Origin: Microbotryomycetes sp. JL201
Lineage: Eukaryota > Basidiomycota > Microbotryomycetes
Direction: 5' to 3'
Assembly: GCA_033819885.1 (NCBI GenBank)
Contig: JAQYUZ010000011.1
Location: forward strand, 310,001 to 374,000
Length of the DNA: 64,000 nucleotides
Shown here: piece after piece, positions 8,667-21,076 of the stretch
Layout of the letters: each line of letters opens with the position of its first letter
Position numbering within the stretch: position 1 is the stretch's first letter
Program-made: the position numbers and the translations under genes
Notes under the pieces: model-generated
Seen by the model: the letters and a program-made list of their open reading frames with translations, nothing else
Told to the model about the DNA's origin: nothing
The model's database searches: none

Positions 8667-11600
8667 ATGCTCGTGCAGGGCTCGGCCGCGCCTGCATGCG
8701 TGCACCGACCGCCCGACAGTGACAGCCTCGCGCTCGATCAATCGTACCCGCGACCGCAGCGACAGCTCGATCTTGCGACGGACAAGCCTCTGCATGTGCT
8801 CCACCGCGACTGCTCAGCGGTTGATGCGGCTGAGGGCGAGGTCGGCGACGCACCGGGCCTGAGCTTGCGCAGGTTATCGCTTGCCGCGCACGGTTCGGGC
8901 CTGTCGCCGACATCGGACATCAGCAAATCCGACAGTACTCCATCGCTACGTAAAGCAGCGGCGCCTCATGCCCGCGCAGGTCGCGATGGCTCGGATGCGC
9001 AACAATTGGCGCCCAGCGAAGACGACGAAGACGACGACAGCGACGGCGACGGCGCGGTGCGCCAGACCGAACAGCGGACAGCAGTCGGCGACTTGTCATC
9101 AAACTGGGTGTCCAAGCTGCAGACTTTGCCGTTTCAGTCGAAGCAACGGCCGAGATCGAGCCCGCGATCGCCCAGCACAACACCGTCCTTGGCGCATGCG
9201 CCAGCCGCCTCGCTTACGCCCGCGTCCGTGACCCCGCCTCGACAATCAGCTCAGCAAGCCCGGCCGTCCTTTGCAGCAAACAGCTTTGCCAGCCTGCAGC
9301 AAGTGCCGGGCTTGCCGACGATCCCAGCCTCGCCTCTGTCGCCACCGCCATTTGGCCGCTCACACACCTCGCCACAGCTCAATCCGACAATCCTGTCAGA
9401 CTCTCCGATATCACCTCTTCCTGGCATAAGCCTTTTCGACTCCTCTGGCCCACAAGTAACGACCCAAGTGGCTTGGCCGAAACATCACCGGTCAATGTCC
9501 GCACCTCAATTGTCGCTTGCCATACCGGCTGTGGCGCTAGCACCGTTGGCCCCCGCCGGCCCGCTGCTGTCGCCAGTGGTCGTGCAGCCTGCGTCCAATC
9601 AGTCCAGCACCAGGCTCGGGTCAATTCAAAAGCTCTTCTACTCTTTGAAAGAGTTTTTCGAGAGCGAGGAAGCCTATCTCGACGTCTTGCGAGCGCTCGT
9701 TCGAGTAAGTTTACTCAACTCCGTACCGTTCACGGCTGACGATCTGTGCAGGTATATCTCCGGACTCTCGCTTTCCTGCCAAGCCTGTCTGACGCGGAGA
9801 AAGCGATCATCATCCGCAACTCGGAAGAGCTGCTCAGGGTGCATGAAGATCTTGCCGCTCATTTCGAAGAGATCGGGCTCGCAACGTACTTGCATTCGAC
9901 GCAGAGAGCGCCGGAAACGGTCGCCGAAGAGCAGCAGCTCATCGGAATGTCGAGCAAAATGGCGAAGGCGCTCATGGATCTCGTAAGCCGTGCCGTTAGG
10001 TCACAACAAGCCTTGCTGAAACAGCTGTTCGCAGATACCTGGCTTCTCGGCGTACGAGCAATACTGCGCAAAACAAACGGAAGCGACAGATTTGGTCCGG
10101 AATCTCGCCAAGCGACCAGAATGGGAGGCTTACGAGCGACTTTGTGCTCGATCAGCTTCAGCTGGTGACCAAACACCGCTCGCTGCCATTGCCGCTTCGC
10201 CGTTCTTTGCATCGACACCGACGCTTGTTGGCTCTCCCCCGACATCGCCAACAACGCCGGTCTCGCCCAGTGCGATTCGCGGCAGCCTGGAATTGTCTCC
10301 CGGTCGACGCGACACGGCATATTCTCGCTCGAGGCTGCGTTTCGCCGATCATTCGATCGCTCCGGTACAGCGAGTGTGCCGCTACCCTCTTCTGCTCGCC
10401 GCAGTGCTCAAGCATGTGCCAGATGGCAACGACCGCGACGCCGTTGAGACTGTCTGGGACGCGTTCAAGCGAGTGTGCGAGGGCGTTGATGAGGCCAAGC
10501 GAGCGCGTGAAGGCGAACTGAGAACTAAGACCGTCGCGTCGCGAATGGAGTTCCTCGCAGTGAGTCCTCGGCGCGCGCATGCAAATCGCATTGCAGCAAT
10601 ACTAATCGACCTTCTGAAGCCCACATCGAGCGCATTCTGCAATATTTTGGGCCCTACACTGCTCGTAGGAACTTTGCACTTCCTGCATCGCACTGCGTCC
10701 CACGAGCCGCTGCGTATCAAGTACTACGGGTGAGCCGCCTCCCCGGCCAACACGTTGAATCTTTGCTAACTGTTTTGGTACAGTTGCTTCTTATATCAAA
10801 CTCACCTCGTGGTTTGCAAGATCAGGCGTCGCCTCAGCTACGAGCCGCGCGAATGGTTGCCGCTGAGGCAATTCGACTTGACGAGCATCGAGGAGGGCGA
10901 AGGTGAGCTCATTGGCCAAAGCTAGCCGAGAGAACCGGGCTCGGCTGATGCGTTTGCTTCAGGTCTGCTTCCTCACAGTTTCCGAATGTCACACCAAGAA
11001 CACATTTTCGAGTTTGGAGCCACGTGCGAGCCAGAAAAAGCAATTTGGTTGTCCAGGCTGCAGGACGCTCGCAAACACGCGTTGACGGTGTGGAAGGTGC
11101 GACCGGCGGATTCAACCGAAGTGGACGAATCAATCATCAGTAGTGTCATATTCGCTCCAACTGCGCATCGCAATCACTCACGAGCTTCGAGCTTTGCATC
11201 GATCGGAACGCCTCATTCAGATGAAGCACATCCGTTCGACTATGCACCAGTACCCACAACGACAGCCAATACAGTGTCAAAATCAAGCCGTTTGTCTGCA
11301 ACAGCCTCGGCGCTCCTTGGTAGGACACCGGCTGTTCAGCGAGCGGCCATCGATCTACGCTTGAGCGATGGTGTGTTCTCAGAAGAGCTGACGGCTGCAC
11401 GAGCACAAGCCATGCGAGAAGGGTCGTCATTGACGCTCTCGCGGGCGACGTCGTCGTCCGCCCGCGGACAAACGCAACCCAAACGCAGCATGACGGCGCA
11501 GGCTCAAGCCTCTCTCAAAGCACTGGGTTGGGATAAGCGACGCATGTCAAGCCACGAGCTTGCTACCTCACCCGCCAGCGAGCTACGGTCGGCACCTGTC

Positions 11601-12641
11601 GGTTTCGACGCGAGTGTAGGAGTCGTGTTCAGTGGCAATCCCGATCCGCGTTCTATCATTCGCAAAACAAAGAGCACGCATGGTCGGCCCAGGCTGCCCG
11701 ACATTGATACAAAGCTATCGGCTGCGATTAAGCGCGGTGGTGTACGAAGCGCGTCCGTCATCCGACGCGCTGCATCGCACTCTGACTTGGTCACCCCGGC
11801 ACCAAAAACGCCGATCGTCCCGTCGGCAGTCAGCGCGAACGCAGATGTCGAGCGCAACAATTCCGTCAGTTCGACCTCGTCGTCCTCCGGCACGGGTACG
11901 AACTCGTCGTCTTCGCACGGTGTCACTTACGCGAGCGTGTACTCGGTTGAGACGCCTCCGCCGTCTGTACCACCCTCGCCAGATTGTCTGCCTCTCGATC
12001 TTGAGCACCTGCATGCGCACTTGCCCCAAACGAATATGGTTACATCGCAACCGCAGTCTCTGATGACTTCGGCCGCCAAAATCAAGCGTCGTCGCAGTTT
12101 GTTTGGAGCTGAAGCTCTCGCTTCGCCGCGATCCCCGCCTGACGACGCGGCCGAAGCGGGCACCTCAAGCATCCACCGTCGCGCATCAACCAAGCTTGGC
12201 AAGTTTTTCAGCAAGCGGGTTCAGTCAAGTCCGACGCTGTCCAATTTGTTTGCGCATGCAACGAGCGGCTCTTCGGCGGCCTCGTCGACTTTGTCATTGT
12301 CTGCGCCGGACACCACAGCTGCGTCAAGGTCGGCCGTAGCAGCTACCGCTTCGGCATCGACGCCTTCGCTCGAGTTGCCACCAACGGTAGATCCAACCTC
12401 ATTGCCTGACGACCATTCGAGCGCGAGTGGCTCGGGCGCATCCTCGCCCGAGTACTTGACGTATCCTCGTCCGTCCTCAAAAGCTCGGCCGATGTCTCGC
12501 ACGTCTCTAGAGTCTGTGCGATCTTCGAACGTGCCTCTCGCGCCAGAGACAACTTCTGCATCGTCTTCGACCACGTCTCTCGTGGCAGCTTCTCGCAGCA
12601 AGTCCAAAAGGTCGCTGTTCAAGCTGACGCCGATTGCTTGA
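8667..12641 (+). CDS. Rho guanine nucleotide exchange factor (DH-PH)
   Basis: A 1,233-residue protein predicted to load GTP onto a Rho/Cdc42-type GTPase at polarised cortex. Exons: 8667-9704, 9752-9982, 10035-10559, 10620-10729, 10784-10902, 10963-12641. Residues 1-310 are disordered and Ser/Pro-rich. The DH domain follows: LKEFFESEEAYLDVLRALVR (conserved region 1), the IPGFSAYEQYCAKQTEATDL segment (region 2) and SIAPVQRVCRYPLLLAAVLK (region 3, the exchange helix). A Ser/Pro-rich insert sits between regions 2 and 3. The PH domain includes LGPTLLVGTLHFLHRT, then CFLYQTHLVVCKIRRR and ends with IWLSRLQDAR. The last 480 residues are disordered, Ser/Thr-rich and probably phosphorylated. No CNH or SH3 domain was seen, so it is not a plain Rom2 or Cdc24 orthologue. 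The next gene on the same strand is a Boi-type polarity protein. Confidence 0.9.
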
Positions 12642-12963
12642 TGTGCGCGTTTGCCTTTCGCTTCCAAATTTTCGTCTTTCCCATGACCCGGCCAACATAC
12701 ACGACACTGGCTTTCTTTCATCTCGATACTAGCAAACAGACACTCGAAGGGTTTCGGGGACCGAGGTTTCAAAAAGGACACTGTTTCTTATTATAAGCAT
12801 CTCATTGTCAATAGTGTGTGCTCGTTTGTGTGTTTCATTATCGGACTTGGGCATTTCTGGTGTAATCGCATACAGCCAACCCCCCAATTTCCGATCGAAG
12901 TCGCGGGAGCGCTGCGGACTTGCCCACTGCCCAAACCGACCACCACTCGCCAGCTCGTTCCTC
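12642..12963. other. Spacer between the RhoGEF and Boi-type genes
   Basis: About 320 bases between two same-strand genes, holding the 3' end of the first and the promoter of the second. TTATTATAAG at about 12787 is a possible TATA-like element or polyadenylation region. Nothing else recognised. Confidence 0.4.
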
Positions 12964-15900
12964 ATGTCGCCTGACCGGCCCGACGGCGACGGCGTTGGTG
13001 TGATGGAGGATGTCGTGTATGGCGCACATCCATTCGAGGCCGAGAACTCTGACGAATTGTCGTTCCGGCGGGGCGAGCGCATCATTGTCCTGCAGCGCGA
13101 CGAAGACTTTGGCGACGGCTGGTACGAGGTGAGGCGGTCCGTTTATACTAAGCGATGAACCTTGTCGAAGCGCATCTTTATGAAGTGGACGACCATGTGA
13201 TAGGCTTGGTTGGGCCAGTGGGGGCGGGTTGCCCGATCAGCCCGCAGTCGATACACGGCGCATAGGGCAGCTGAAGGCTGACAAGAAACTATTTCTTTTG
13301 GTTGCGACAGGGCAAGAATGAAAAAGGCGAGCAAGGCTTGTTCCCTCAATCGTACACGTCGCCCGAGCCGCCATCGCCGTCGATCTTGAGCGAAGATGGC
13401 GCGTCCCACGGCAACGGACCAGGCACTGCAACACCTTCAGGTCAGCCGAAAACAGGCGCCGTTGAACAAGCGCTCGCCAAGCTCGAAGGACAGCCTGCAG
13501 CGGCCGTCGTCGCTAACGGTGGCACGACGTCAGCGCGAGACGATCCTGTGCAACCCTTGACGGCGGAACCCATCAGAAGAGACTCGACGTCCGTCGTGTC
13601 CATTGACCAAAGCAGCATGCGCACCAAGGACGACGATGAATCCGATGAGGGCGGCGTGGCTCAGACCGGGGCAGGGCATCGCGCCTTGCTGGCAGCCAAG
13701 GCGCAAGAGAACGCAGAAAAGGAAGCTCGAGAGGAACAGGAGCGCAAAGAGAGAAGACAGAAGCAAGATACCGAAGCGTACGAGCGCGCCAGACGCGAGG
13801 GCCTGATCGAGGATTTGCAGCTGAGCGATGAGAGTGACGATGAGCAAGGCGCTCTCGCACCAGCCGCCGCCGCGAGCTTGCCGAACACTCAGAAAGAAGC
13901 TATTCACGGAGCTACAGTGGAGCCGACGCCGAACATCACTCAGGCCACATCTTTGAACGAGCAGCAGTCAGATACGCGGCCTCGCGCAGATACCGAGACG
14001 TCCGCGTACGCCGAATCGACATACTCTGTTACATCTGATGCTGGACTTGCTCCCACTCTCGAGCCAGTTGCAAGAGACCCTGTCGAAGATGAGCAAGAAG
14101 TGTTGGGTGGCGTTGACGAAAAGCCCACGTCTGAAGAGCCGACAGCAGCAGACTCTGCACCGGATGCGACGCCGAAAGTCTCGCAGGGCCCAACGATCTC
14201 TGGCTCAGAGGTGTTTGCTGCGGGTGTCGTTGGCGCAGCCGCTGTCGGTGGTGGCGCTGCTCTTGCGCGATCCTCGCGGAGCCGGGAAAGCTCGTCAGGA
14301 CCAAAGATTGCTCAACCGACGTACGGACCGACGGTCGCTTCATCTCAGGAAGGAGCCGCAAAGACCAACAATCTCGCGGTGACGTCGACGGAGTTTCCTT
14401 CAATTGTCCCAGCACTGCCTCCGCCTGTAGCCACGAACGGAACGACTACACCACCAGCAGCCACGAGCGAGTCGACAGCTGTCAAGCACATCTCTCCACT
14501 TCAAAAGCATGTACCGAGTCCGATCAATACTGCGGGTGGCTATCAACCGTCGCCAATCGGCTCAGCTGCGAGCGTGACCAATTCGCAAACCTCATCCCGT
14601 GGCGCAACTGCCCCTCTCAGTAGAGGGACCAGCCTGACGAGCATGAATGGACCCAAGCGAGCTTTACCATCGGATGCAGCGACATGGTCCGTAGAAGACG
14701 TCGTTGAGTGGGGTCGACAAAGAGGTTTCGATGGACTGACGCTTAGCAAGTTTGAAGGTTGGTCTACTGGTTTGTGGTGATTATACAGATGGACTGACTC
14801 GGACGTGCGCAGAGCATGAAATTTCGGGCGACGTGCTTCTCGAGATGGACGTTGCGATGCTCAAAGAGATCGACCTCGTTGCCTTCGGCCGACGTGTGCA
14901 CATCTACAATGCCATCAAGGAGCTCAAAAACAAGCGGCAACCCAAACTGCAGCGGTCTTCCAGCTTGCTCTCCCCGTCAATGTCGGGTTACGAGCCAGAT
15001 AGTCCGGGAGGATCCGTTCTTAGTCCCCCTGGCACGAGCTCCGCCACTTTTGGTCAACAGACGGACGACTTGCACGGCCTTGGGCTTGATGATGACAGCT
15101 CGAGCCGACCGAACTCATCGGTTAGTTTGAACGCGCGAAGGCGTGAGCTCCTGCTAAATATTTTCGGCACAGCGGCGTGTGTCTGGCGGAATTACACCTC
15201 AGAGATCAAAAGGAACATTAAATTCGAGCTCGCCAGCAGCTGCATCATGGCGAAGGTCTGGAACCGTTGGCACAGACGCGGACACTGCCGTCGACGAGTC
15301 AATTCCGGAAGAGGCAGAGACGGATGCGACTGCCAGAGGTTCTCCTGTTGTGGGTTCTGAGTGATCACAAACCTTCAGCAATTGGACTGACCACGTCGCC
15401 CCAGATTCCATTGCAAGCCAGGCCCATCTCGTCGCGTTCAAACTCGATGCGTCACTTTGGCCGCAAGTCTGACGCCAGGTCTGATATAAGCAACCCGACG
15501 ACTCCAGATCCTTCCGGATCGTCCCGACGGAAAAAGGAGGCTGCTGCCGCTGGCGCCGGCGTCGGTGCTACCGCAGCCGGTCTGCTGGGCACACTCGGCC
15601 GCTCGCGCAAGCCGCCACCACGAGTGCCGTCGTAAGGAATACTTTCTTTCTGACATATCACGAATGTCTAATTCTGATTAAATTGTAGTGGCGCCAGCTC
15701 AAATACATCTGACGCATCTCGCGCGGCGAGACCACGACCACTTTCGGGACACTACGCAGCGGACACCCAAAAGAAGCGCAGCACACGCTTCTTTGGCTCG
15801 TTCGGAGGACATTCGGGCTCGGACAAGGGCATCGAATCTATTCGAAAATCGTCGACCGCGACGCTTGTGTCACGAGACGGTCCATCGTCCATGACGGCCA

Positions 15901-17353
15901 AGACAGTTGACGCCGCCACTGGCGAAATGATTCAGGTGCAACCTGACGTTGTAGCAGATGGCGAGAACGTGCTTGAAAAGATTGGAACGCCCGACCACAC
16001 AGGTTGGATGCGCAAAAAGGGCGAAAAGTACAATACGTGGAAGCAGCGCTTCTTCATCCTGAAGGGACTACATTTGTACTACCTCAAGTCCGAGTCGGCG
16101 AGTCCATTTATGTCGATGCTCATTTGTTGTCGCTGACCTGTGTACGGCGTTGACAGGAGCAAAAGGCGAAGGGATTCATCAACTTGCGCGGCTATCGCGT
16201 TATCAGTGACCCGAGCATTCATCCGGGAGAATACGCCTTCAAAATTGTGCACGAGACAGAACGGACTCATTACTTTTCAGCGGCAGAGCAGGTCACAGTT
16301 CGCACGTGGATGAAGGAGATCATGAAAGCCACGATTGGGCGAGACTACTCCGGTGCGCTCTTTCCGGAAGGGAGCTGGCAATATGCTGATTGTCACTGTC
16401 TCTCAGCCGTGACGCTTTCCTCGTGCGACATGGAAACGATGCCATTGACCGTTGCGCAGGCAATGTCGCCACGGCCAAGACCGCCTTCGCCAACTGAGCG
16501 GGCGCGCGTACAGAGGGAGAGATGCAAGTCACATCAGAACCGATATTTGATCAGAAGGACCAACTAATGTGGATCGGGCTGCAGACGCCGGACAAAATCC
16601 GAATACATTGTCGCCCAAAGACGCACAAATCCTGATGGAATTTGCGCCGCCGCCGACCTCGCCGAAGGTTGGTACGGCGCCGAGCGCGACGCCAAAATCT
16701 GTCAAGCGCACTTCTTCGTTCTTGGCAGCGGCTTTGCCGAAGAGCAGTAGCGCAGGTTCGAATATTCAAAGCCTCGATGCGGTCACCGCGTCACAAACGT
16801 CGCCGGCGAAGGTGAGTGTAGCTAGCCCGGTGCAACTTAGCTGCAGCTAATTCAGCCAATTCATCAGAGCGCGAAACGAGCTGAAACCAACCGACCAGAG
16901 GATACGGAACTGGTCGAGTGGATCAATTCCAAGTCGGGCGAAGGGGCACCGCACGCCACGGACCTCGGCCCATCTTTGTCGTCCGGATATGTCCTTACGC
17001 GTCTGCTCGAGTCGCTGTCGGGCAAGGAATCTGGTATCAAGGACAGCGATTTTGCCAAATACAAGGCCGACCAAAGCAGCTCATTCGATCCTGAGTATTT
17101 TGACACCATCTTCAATGGTCAGTGTGAGGTGTTGCTGATCAGCTGAAGCAAACACTGAATATCTGATTTGCAGTCTTTGACTACATGTCGCCTCTCGTAT
17201 CTAGTGAGTTCTTCGTTCAAAGATATTCGCTTGAGCTGATCTCGTTTGCGCGCAGCTGACGAGATTTCAATGGACGACATGCTGAGTGGCAACCGCGTCC
17301 AGCTCAAGCTTCTAGTCGAGCGCATCCGCTCTCAATACGGCGACAACTCTTGA
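12964..17353 (+). CDS. Boi1/Boi2/Pob1-type polarity scaffold: SH3-SAM-PH plus C-terminal CH-like domain
   Basis: A 1,216-residue cortical scaffold; family members link Rho GTPases, formins and the exocyst at growth sites. Exons: 12964-13128, 13311-14757, 14813-15120, 15173-15349, 15405-15631, 15689-16097, 16157-16352, 16407-16523, 16585-16811, 16868-17117, 17174-17203, 17256-17353. SH3 at about 15-75 (YGAHPFEAENSDELSFRRGE, DGWYEGKNEKGEQGLFPQSY). SAM near 560-620 (WSVEDVVEWGRQRGFDGLTL, EISGDVLLEMD). PH near 860-970 (HTGWMRKKGEKYNTWKQRFF to VTVRTWMKEIMKA), followed by the MPLTVAQAMSPRPRPPSP motif seen in Boi proteins. The tail (ELVEWINSKSGEG, GYVLTRLLESLSGK, FDYMSPLVST, VQLKLLVERIRSQYG) resembles a calponin-homology domain. 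Two of 11 introns (16098-16156, 16524-16584) are GC-AG. The middle is disordered and charged with a KEAREEQERKERRQK helix. Confidence 0.9.
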
Positions 17354-17529
17354 TTGTGTATCTATCAATCCCTTTCCAACTTTCTTCGGCTCGCAAATAT
17401 CTTTTATAAGCTTAATCTAGCGTCTTCGCGTGTCTGTAGACCTGCTTTGTATCAAAAGTTTCTCCGCGAGATTCGTCTGGCGCGTCGCCGTCGCTGTGTT
17501 CGCTTCGCAGACTCGGACCGCGCACCGCC

Positions 17530-20500
17530 ATGTTTCTCGTGAGCCGGCACGGGCTTGCTACCGTCAATCAGTGTGCTGATGGTCGTATCGGTTGTCTCTG
17601 TTGCTCGTGTGCAGGTGAACCGCCGTGAGTGTTTGTCCTAAGATTCCAGCAGTGCTGCGGGCTTGCACCGTACCATGCACACCTGCTCCGACTGGTAGCT
17701 GACTGTTTGCCTGCGCACTATCGAATACGATGCAGTTTTCGGCACAATCAACAGCCCTGCGCCGAGCGCCGAGCTCATGACGATAGACGGCGGCCGTCTG
17801 TTTCTCGTCAGACCAGACTCGCTCAAGGCAGGCCGAGAGTGCATGTCAGTCCTCAAGATAGCGAAATATCTGCTCGCGGGTCGCTGCTGGTGTCGGCCTG
17901 ACTTTCATTGTGTGCCCCAGATTCCTTGACGCGTCACTATCAATCAGGCGAGCAGGGCCCGAGCATGACTACCAGCTTGTCGTCACAAAAGCATACCAAG
18001 AGGGAGAGGAGCAATTGCTAGAAGAAGACGCCGAAAGTGAGCTTTCGCCGGATTCTTTGCCAATTCGAGTCACGTGCTGAGAAGGTGTGGCACAACTCTT
18101 GCAGGCTCGGACGAACGCGTGTTTGCACTAGACTCCTCGCTCTTCTTGTCGCTCGGACCTACGTTGGATCCGGCTGCTCCTCAACCGAGACCGCTCTCGT
18201 TCACTTGGCTCGACCCAGATGGCGATGGTCCGGACGACGAGTTCGAGTTTGTGATCGCAGGCGGGGAGACGCAGAGCGCCGCACAGCTGGCTACGGATTT
18301 TGAGAAGCTTGCATGGAGGTGTATGTGGGAGAAACAAGAAAACCAATCATGGCCGAGCGACAATGCGGATGCTCAGGCTGTCGAGAGCACGCTCGAAGAT
18401 CAGTTCAAGGTCGAGTAGGTCATCTGCCTGGAGTCGACCTGCTTGTGATTGCTAAATGCTTGATGCGCACAGACGTAACGTGCCTTCGACGACGATGCCA
18501 AAGACGCCACAGCAATTGTTCAGACCAGCTACGCCAGAAGATTCGGATGATGACGAGCGCCCTCCACCGCCTTCAGCTCGCAAGTTGACCGCTGCTGACT
18601 CCGAGAGTGAAGATGACGGCGTCACCGGGTCCGATGGAGAGGATCTCGCACAAGAACTCGGCAGAAAGGCAGTCATTACACCAGCTAAAGGGAAAGCGAA
18701 AGAGAGTCGACCTGTCGAAGACATCGCAGCACCAGTCGAAAAACCTCCGACTTCTACCGTCCCTGTCAGCACATCGGGAGCCGCGTATTTGACGGAGAAG
18801 GCAGACTTGCACTTGTACGACCGGGCGACCGGGTTCTTTATGCTGCAGGAGAAGGACGTGACGGCGAGCATCCATCGAACAAAAGAGGGGTACTGGCTGC
18901 TGGTTGAAGGTGAAAAAGGCCCCTGGGTCAGCCAGAGCGTAGACTCGGAAACAAGTTTCAGCGAGGTAAGTTGTCATCAAAAGCTCGTCGGCCATCCGAA
19001 TCTCACTCTTGGCGCCGTTCTACAGAAAGAAACGTCGATGGTCTTCAACTTCAGGCCGGAAGCGACAGAAGCAGACCCGGAACCGGCGACGTATACTTGG
19101 CTATTGCGTTTCAGCGACCGAGCCCCCTTTGACAGAATGCAACAGGCGGTCACGACAGCTTTGTTTGAGGGTAAATGGGGAGTTGGAGCGTGGAACAAAC
19201 TTAAGGAAGACGAGCAAGAGTATCAACGCAGCGCTTACCTCGAAGACGCCGACATGGAAGATGCGGATCAAGTGCCGGAGGAAGAGCAGGTTGAAGCGGA
19301 AGAAGAGGACGAGGAAGAAGAAGAGGACGAGGCAGAAGAATCTGGTGAGCGGTTCGACTCGGTACGAGTGCCAGTCAAATCGCTGATCTCGTCGTACAGA
19401 CGAGGATGAGCGGCCCAAATTCAATGCCAAAGGCAAAAAGACCAAGAACTCGCAACTGGCCGTTGGCTACAAGGACGATCTGTAAGTGACAAGACCTAGA
19501 GGAAGCGAGATGAGACGACGCTGAGGTGCTCTGCAGGTCCTTTGTCGTCCAGGGCGACATGATTGGCGTATTCAAGCAGCAGCGAGATGGCGGCAAGAAG
19601 GTGAACGCAGCATGCTTCTTGGAAACCACTCCGCTAATGACCCTTTGGTGTAGCTCAAATTCGTGACGAGTATCGTCAACTTGGCCACACCAGACGGCAA
19701 GAAAGGTTTCACGCCCAAGAAGATCATGCTTCACAATCAAGGCGAGTCCAGCTCGTCCAAACAAGCAGTACTTCTGCTGATTGTTACACGCTCGTAGACA
19801 CGTCGATGATCCTGCAAAATCCGCTGGCGCCGGGCGCGCTGTATCGACTCGACCTGAACACGGGCAAGGTCGTTGACGAGTACAAGGTATCTGACGATAT
19901 TGATGTTACCAACTTTTTGCCGGACGCCAAGTTTGCACAGACAACGCAGCAGCAGACTTTCATCGGCCTGTCACACAACAGCTTGTTCCGAATCGATCCA
20001 CGGCTGAGTGGGAACAAGCTCGTCGACTCCGAATTCAAGCAGTATGCCACCAAGAATGACTTTTCGGTGGCGACGACTACTGCCAGCGGACATCTCGCCG
20101 TCGCGTCAAATAAGGGAGATATTCGGTTGTTTGACAAGCTGGGCAAGAATGCCAAGACGGCCCTGCCTGCACTCGGAGATCCAATCATCGGAATCGATGT
20201 GACCGCAGACGGCCGATACGTTTTGGCCACGTGCAAAACGTACCTTTTATTGATCGACACGCAGATTCCGGAGGGCGCTGGTCGATACGGCGGCAGTCTC
20301 GGATTTGATCGCAGTTTTCCAGCGAATCAAAAGCCGACGCCGAAGAGACTGCAGCTCAGGCCGGAGCACGTGGCGCACATGCAGGAACAGTCACGCGAAG
20401 GTGTCTCGTTCACGCCCGCCAAGTAAGAACAAGTGCCAAAGCAGCTTTCAATTCGCTTACCATTCCATTGGGTCAAGGTTCAACGCCGGTCTCGACTCGA

Positions 20501-20885
20501 CCGAGCGCACCATCGTTACTTCGAGTGGCCCTTACATCGGTCAGTCAGCGTGGCCTTCCTGTCTCGCTCGTGTCTTGTCACTGACATGCTGCGGTTTTCT
20601 CAGTCGCATGGAATTTCCGCCACGTCAAGCAGGGCGTCACGAACCAGTACACGATCCGTCGGTTCTCCGAAAACATTGTTGCCGACCAGTTCAGGTTCGG
20701 CGGGGACCGCGAAATTATCGTGACATTGCCAGGTCAGTGCCAACTTTCGGTCGCTTTGCGATAAATCGCATTATATGGCTGATGACACACCCCATGCAGA
20801 CGACGTGTTTGTCGAGGACAAGAAGAAGCTCAAGGCGCCAACTCGAGAGTCGATCTCGAATATTGTCAAGTCGTACTATGATTGA
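17530..20885 (+). CDS. VID27: Vid27 family protein
   Basis: An 833-residue Vid27 homologue. The yeast protein is linked to vacuolar import and degradation of gluconeogenic enzymes, but its molecular role is poorly known. Exons: 17530-17538, 17615-17624, 17736-17844, 17921-18036, 18105-18414, 18473-18965, 19026-19344, 19400-19481, 19537-19600, 19654-19741, 19798-20422, 20478-20539, 20604-20732, 20800-20885. The N-terminal PH-like module reads MFLVNRLFGTINSP, then GGRLFLVRPDS and HDYQLVVTKAYQEGEEQL. A central acidic region (around 400-440) leads to the C-terminal Vid27 beta-propeller with SFVVQGDMIGVFKQ, IMLHNQDTSMILQNP, SGHLAVASNKGDIRLFDKLG and YIVAWNFRHVKQG. The first 19 coding bases come from a 9-nt first coding exon and a 10-nt microexon. 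Intron 19742-19797 is GC-AG. The length is close to that of other Vid27 proteins. Confidence 0.93.
17615..17624 (+). other. 10-nt microexon of VID27
   Basis: The bases GTGAACCGCC lie between acceptor gtgcag and donor gtgagt, with flanking introns of 76 and 111 nt. Joining MFL to the frame LFGTINSP needs exactly these 10 bases (adds Val, Asn, Arg and one base). Any direct join without it is out of frame. Confidence 0.7.
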
Positions 20886-21076
20886 GCGCTACGGACAGCT
20901 TTGAGTGTTTCCGTTGTTGTTTAGTGATCCGGTTCACTGTTTGTAGTCATGTAATCAGAATCCGGGTGGTCTGGGTGAATCCGCCTGTAAATTACAACGA
21001 GAGGAAGAGTCAAGGTATCCGGATGCGGGAAAGGCAGACGTAATCAGGTACAAACAGCGGCTAAAGCTGAACCAGT

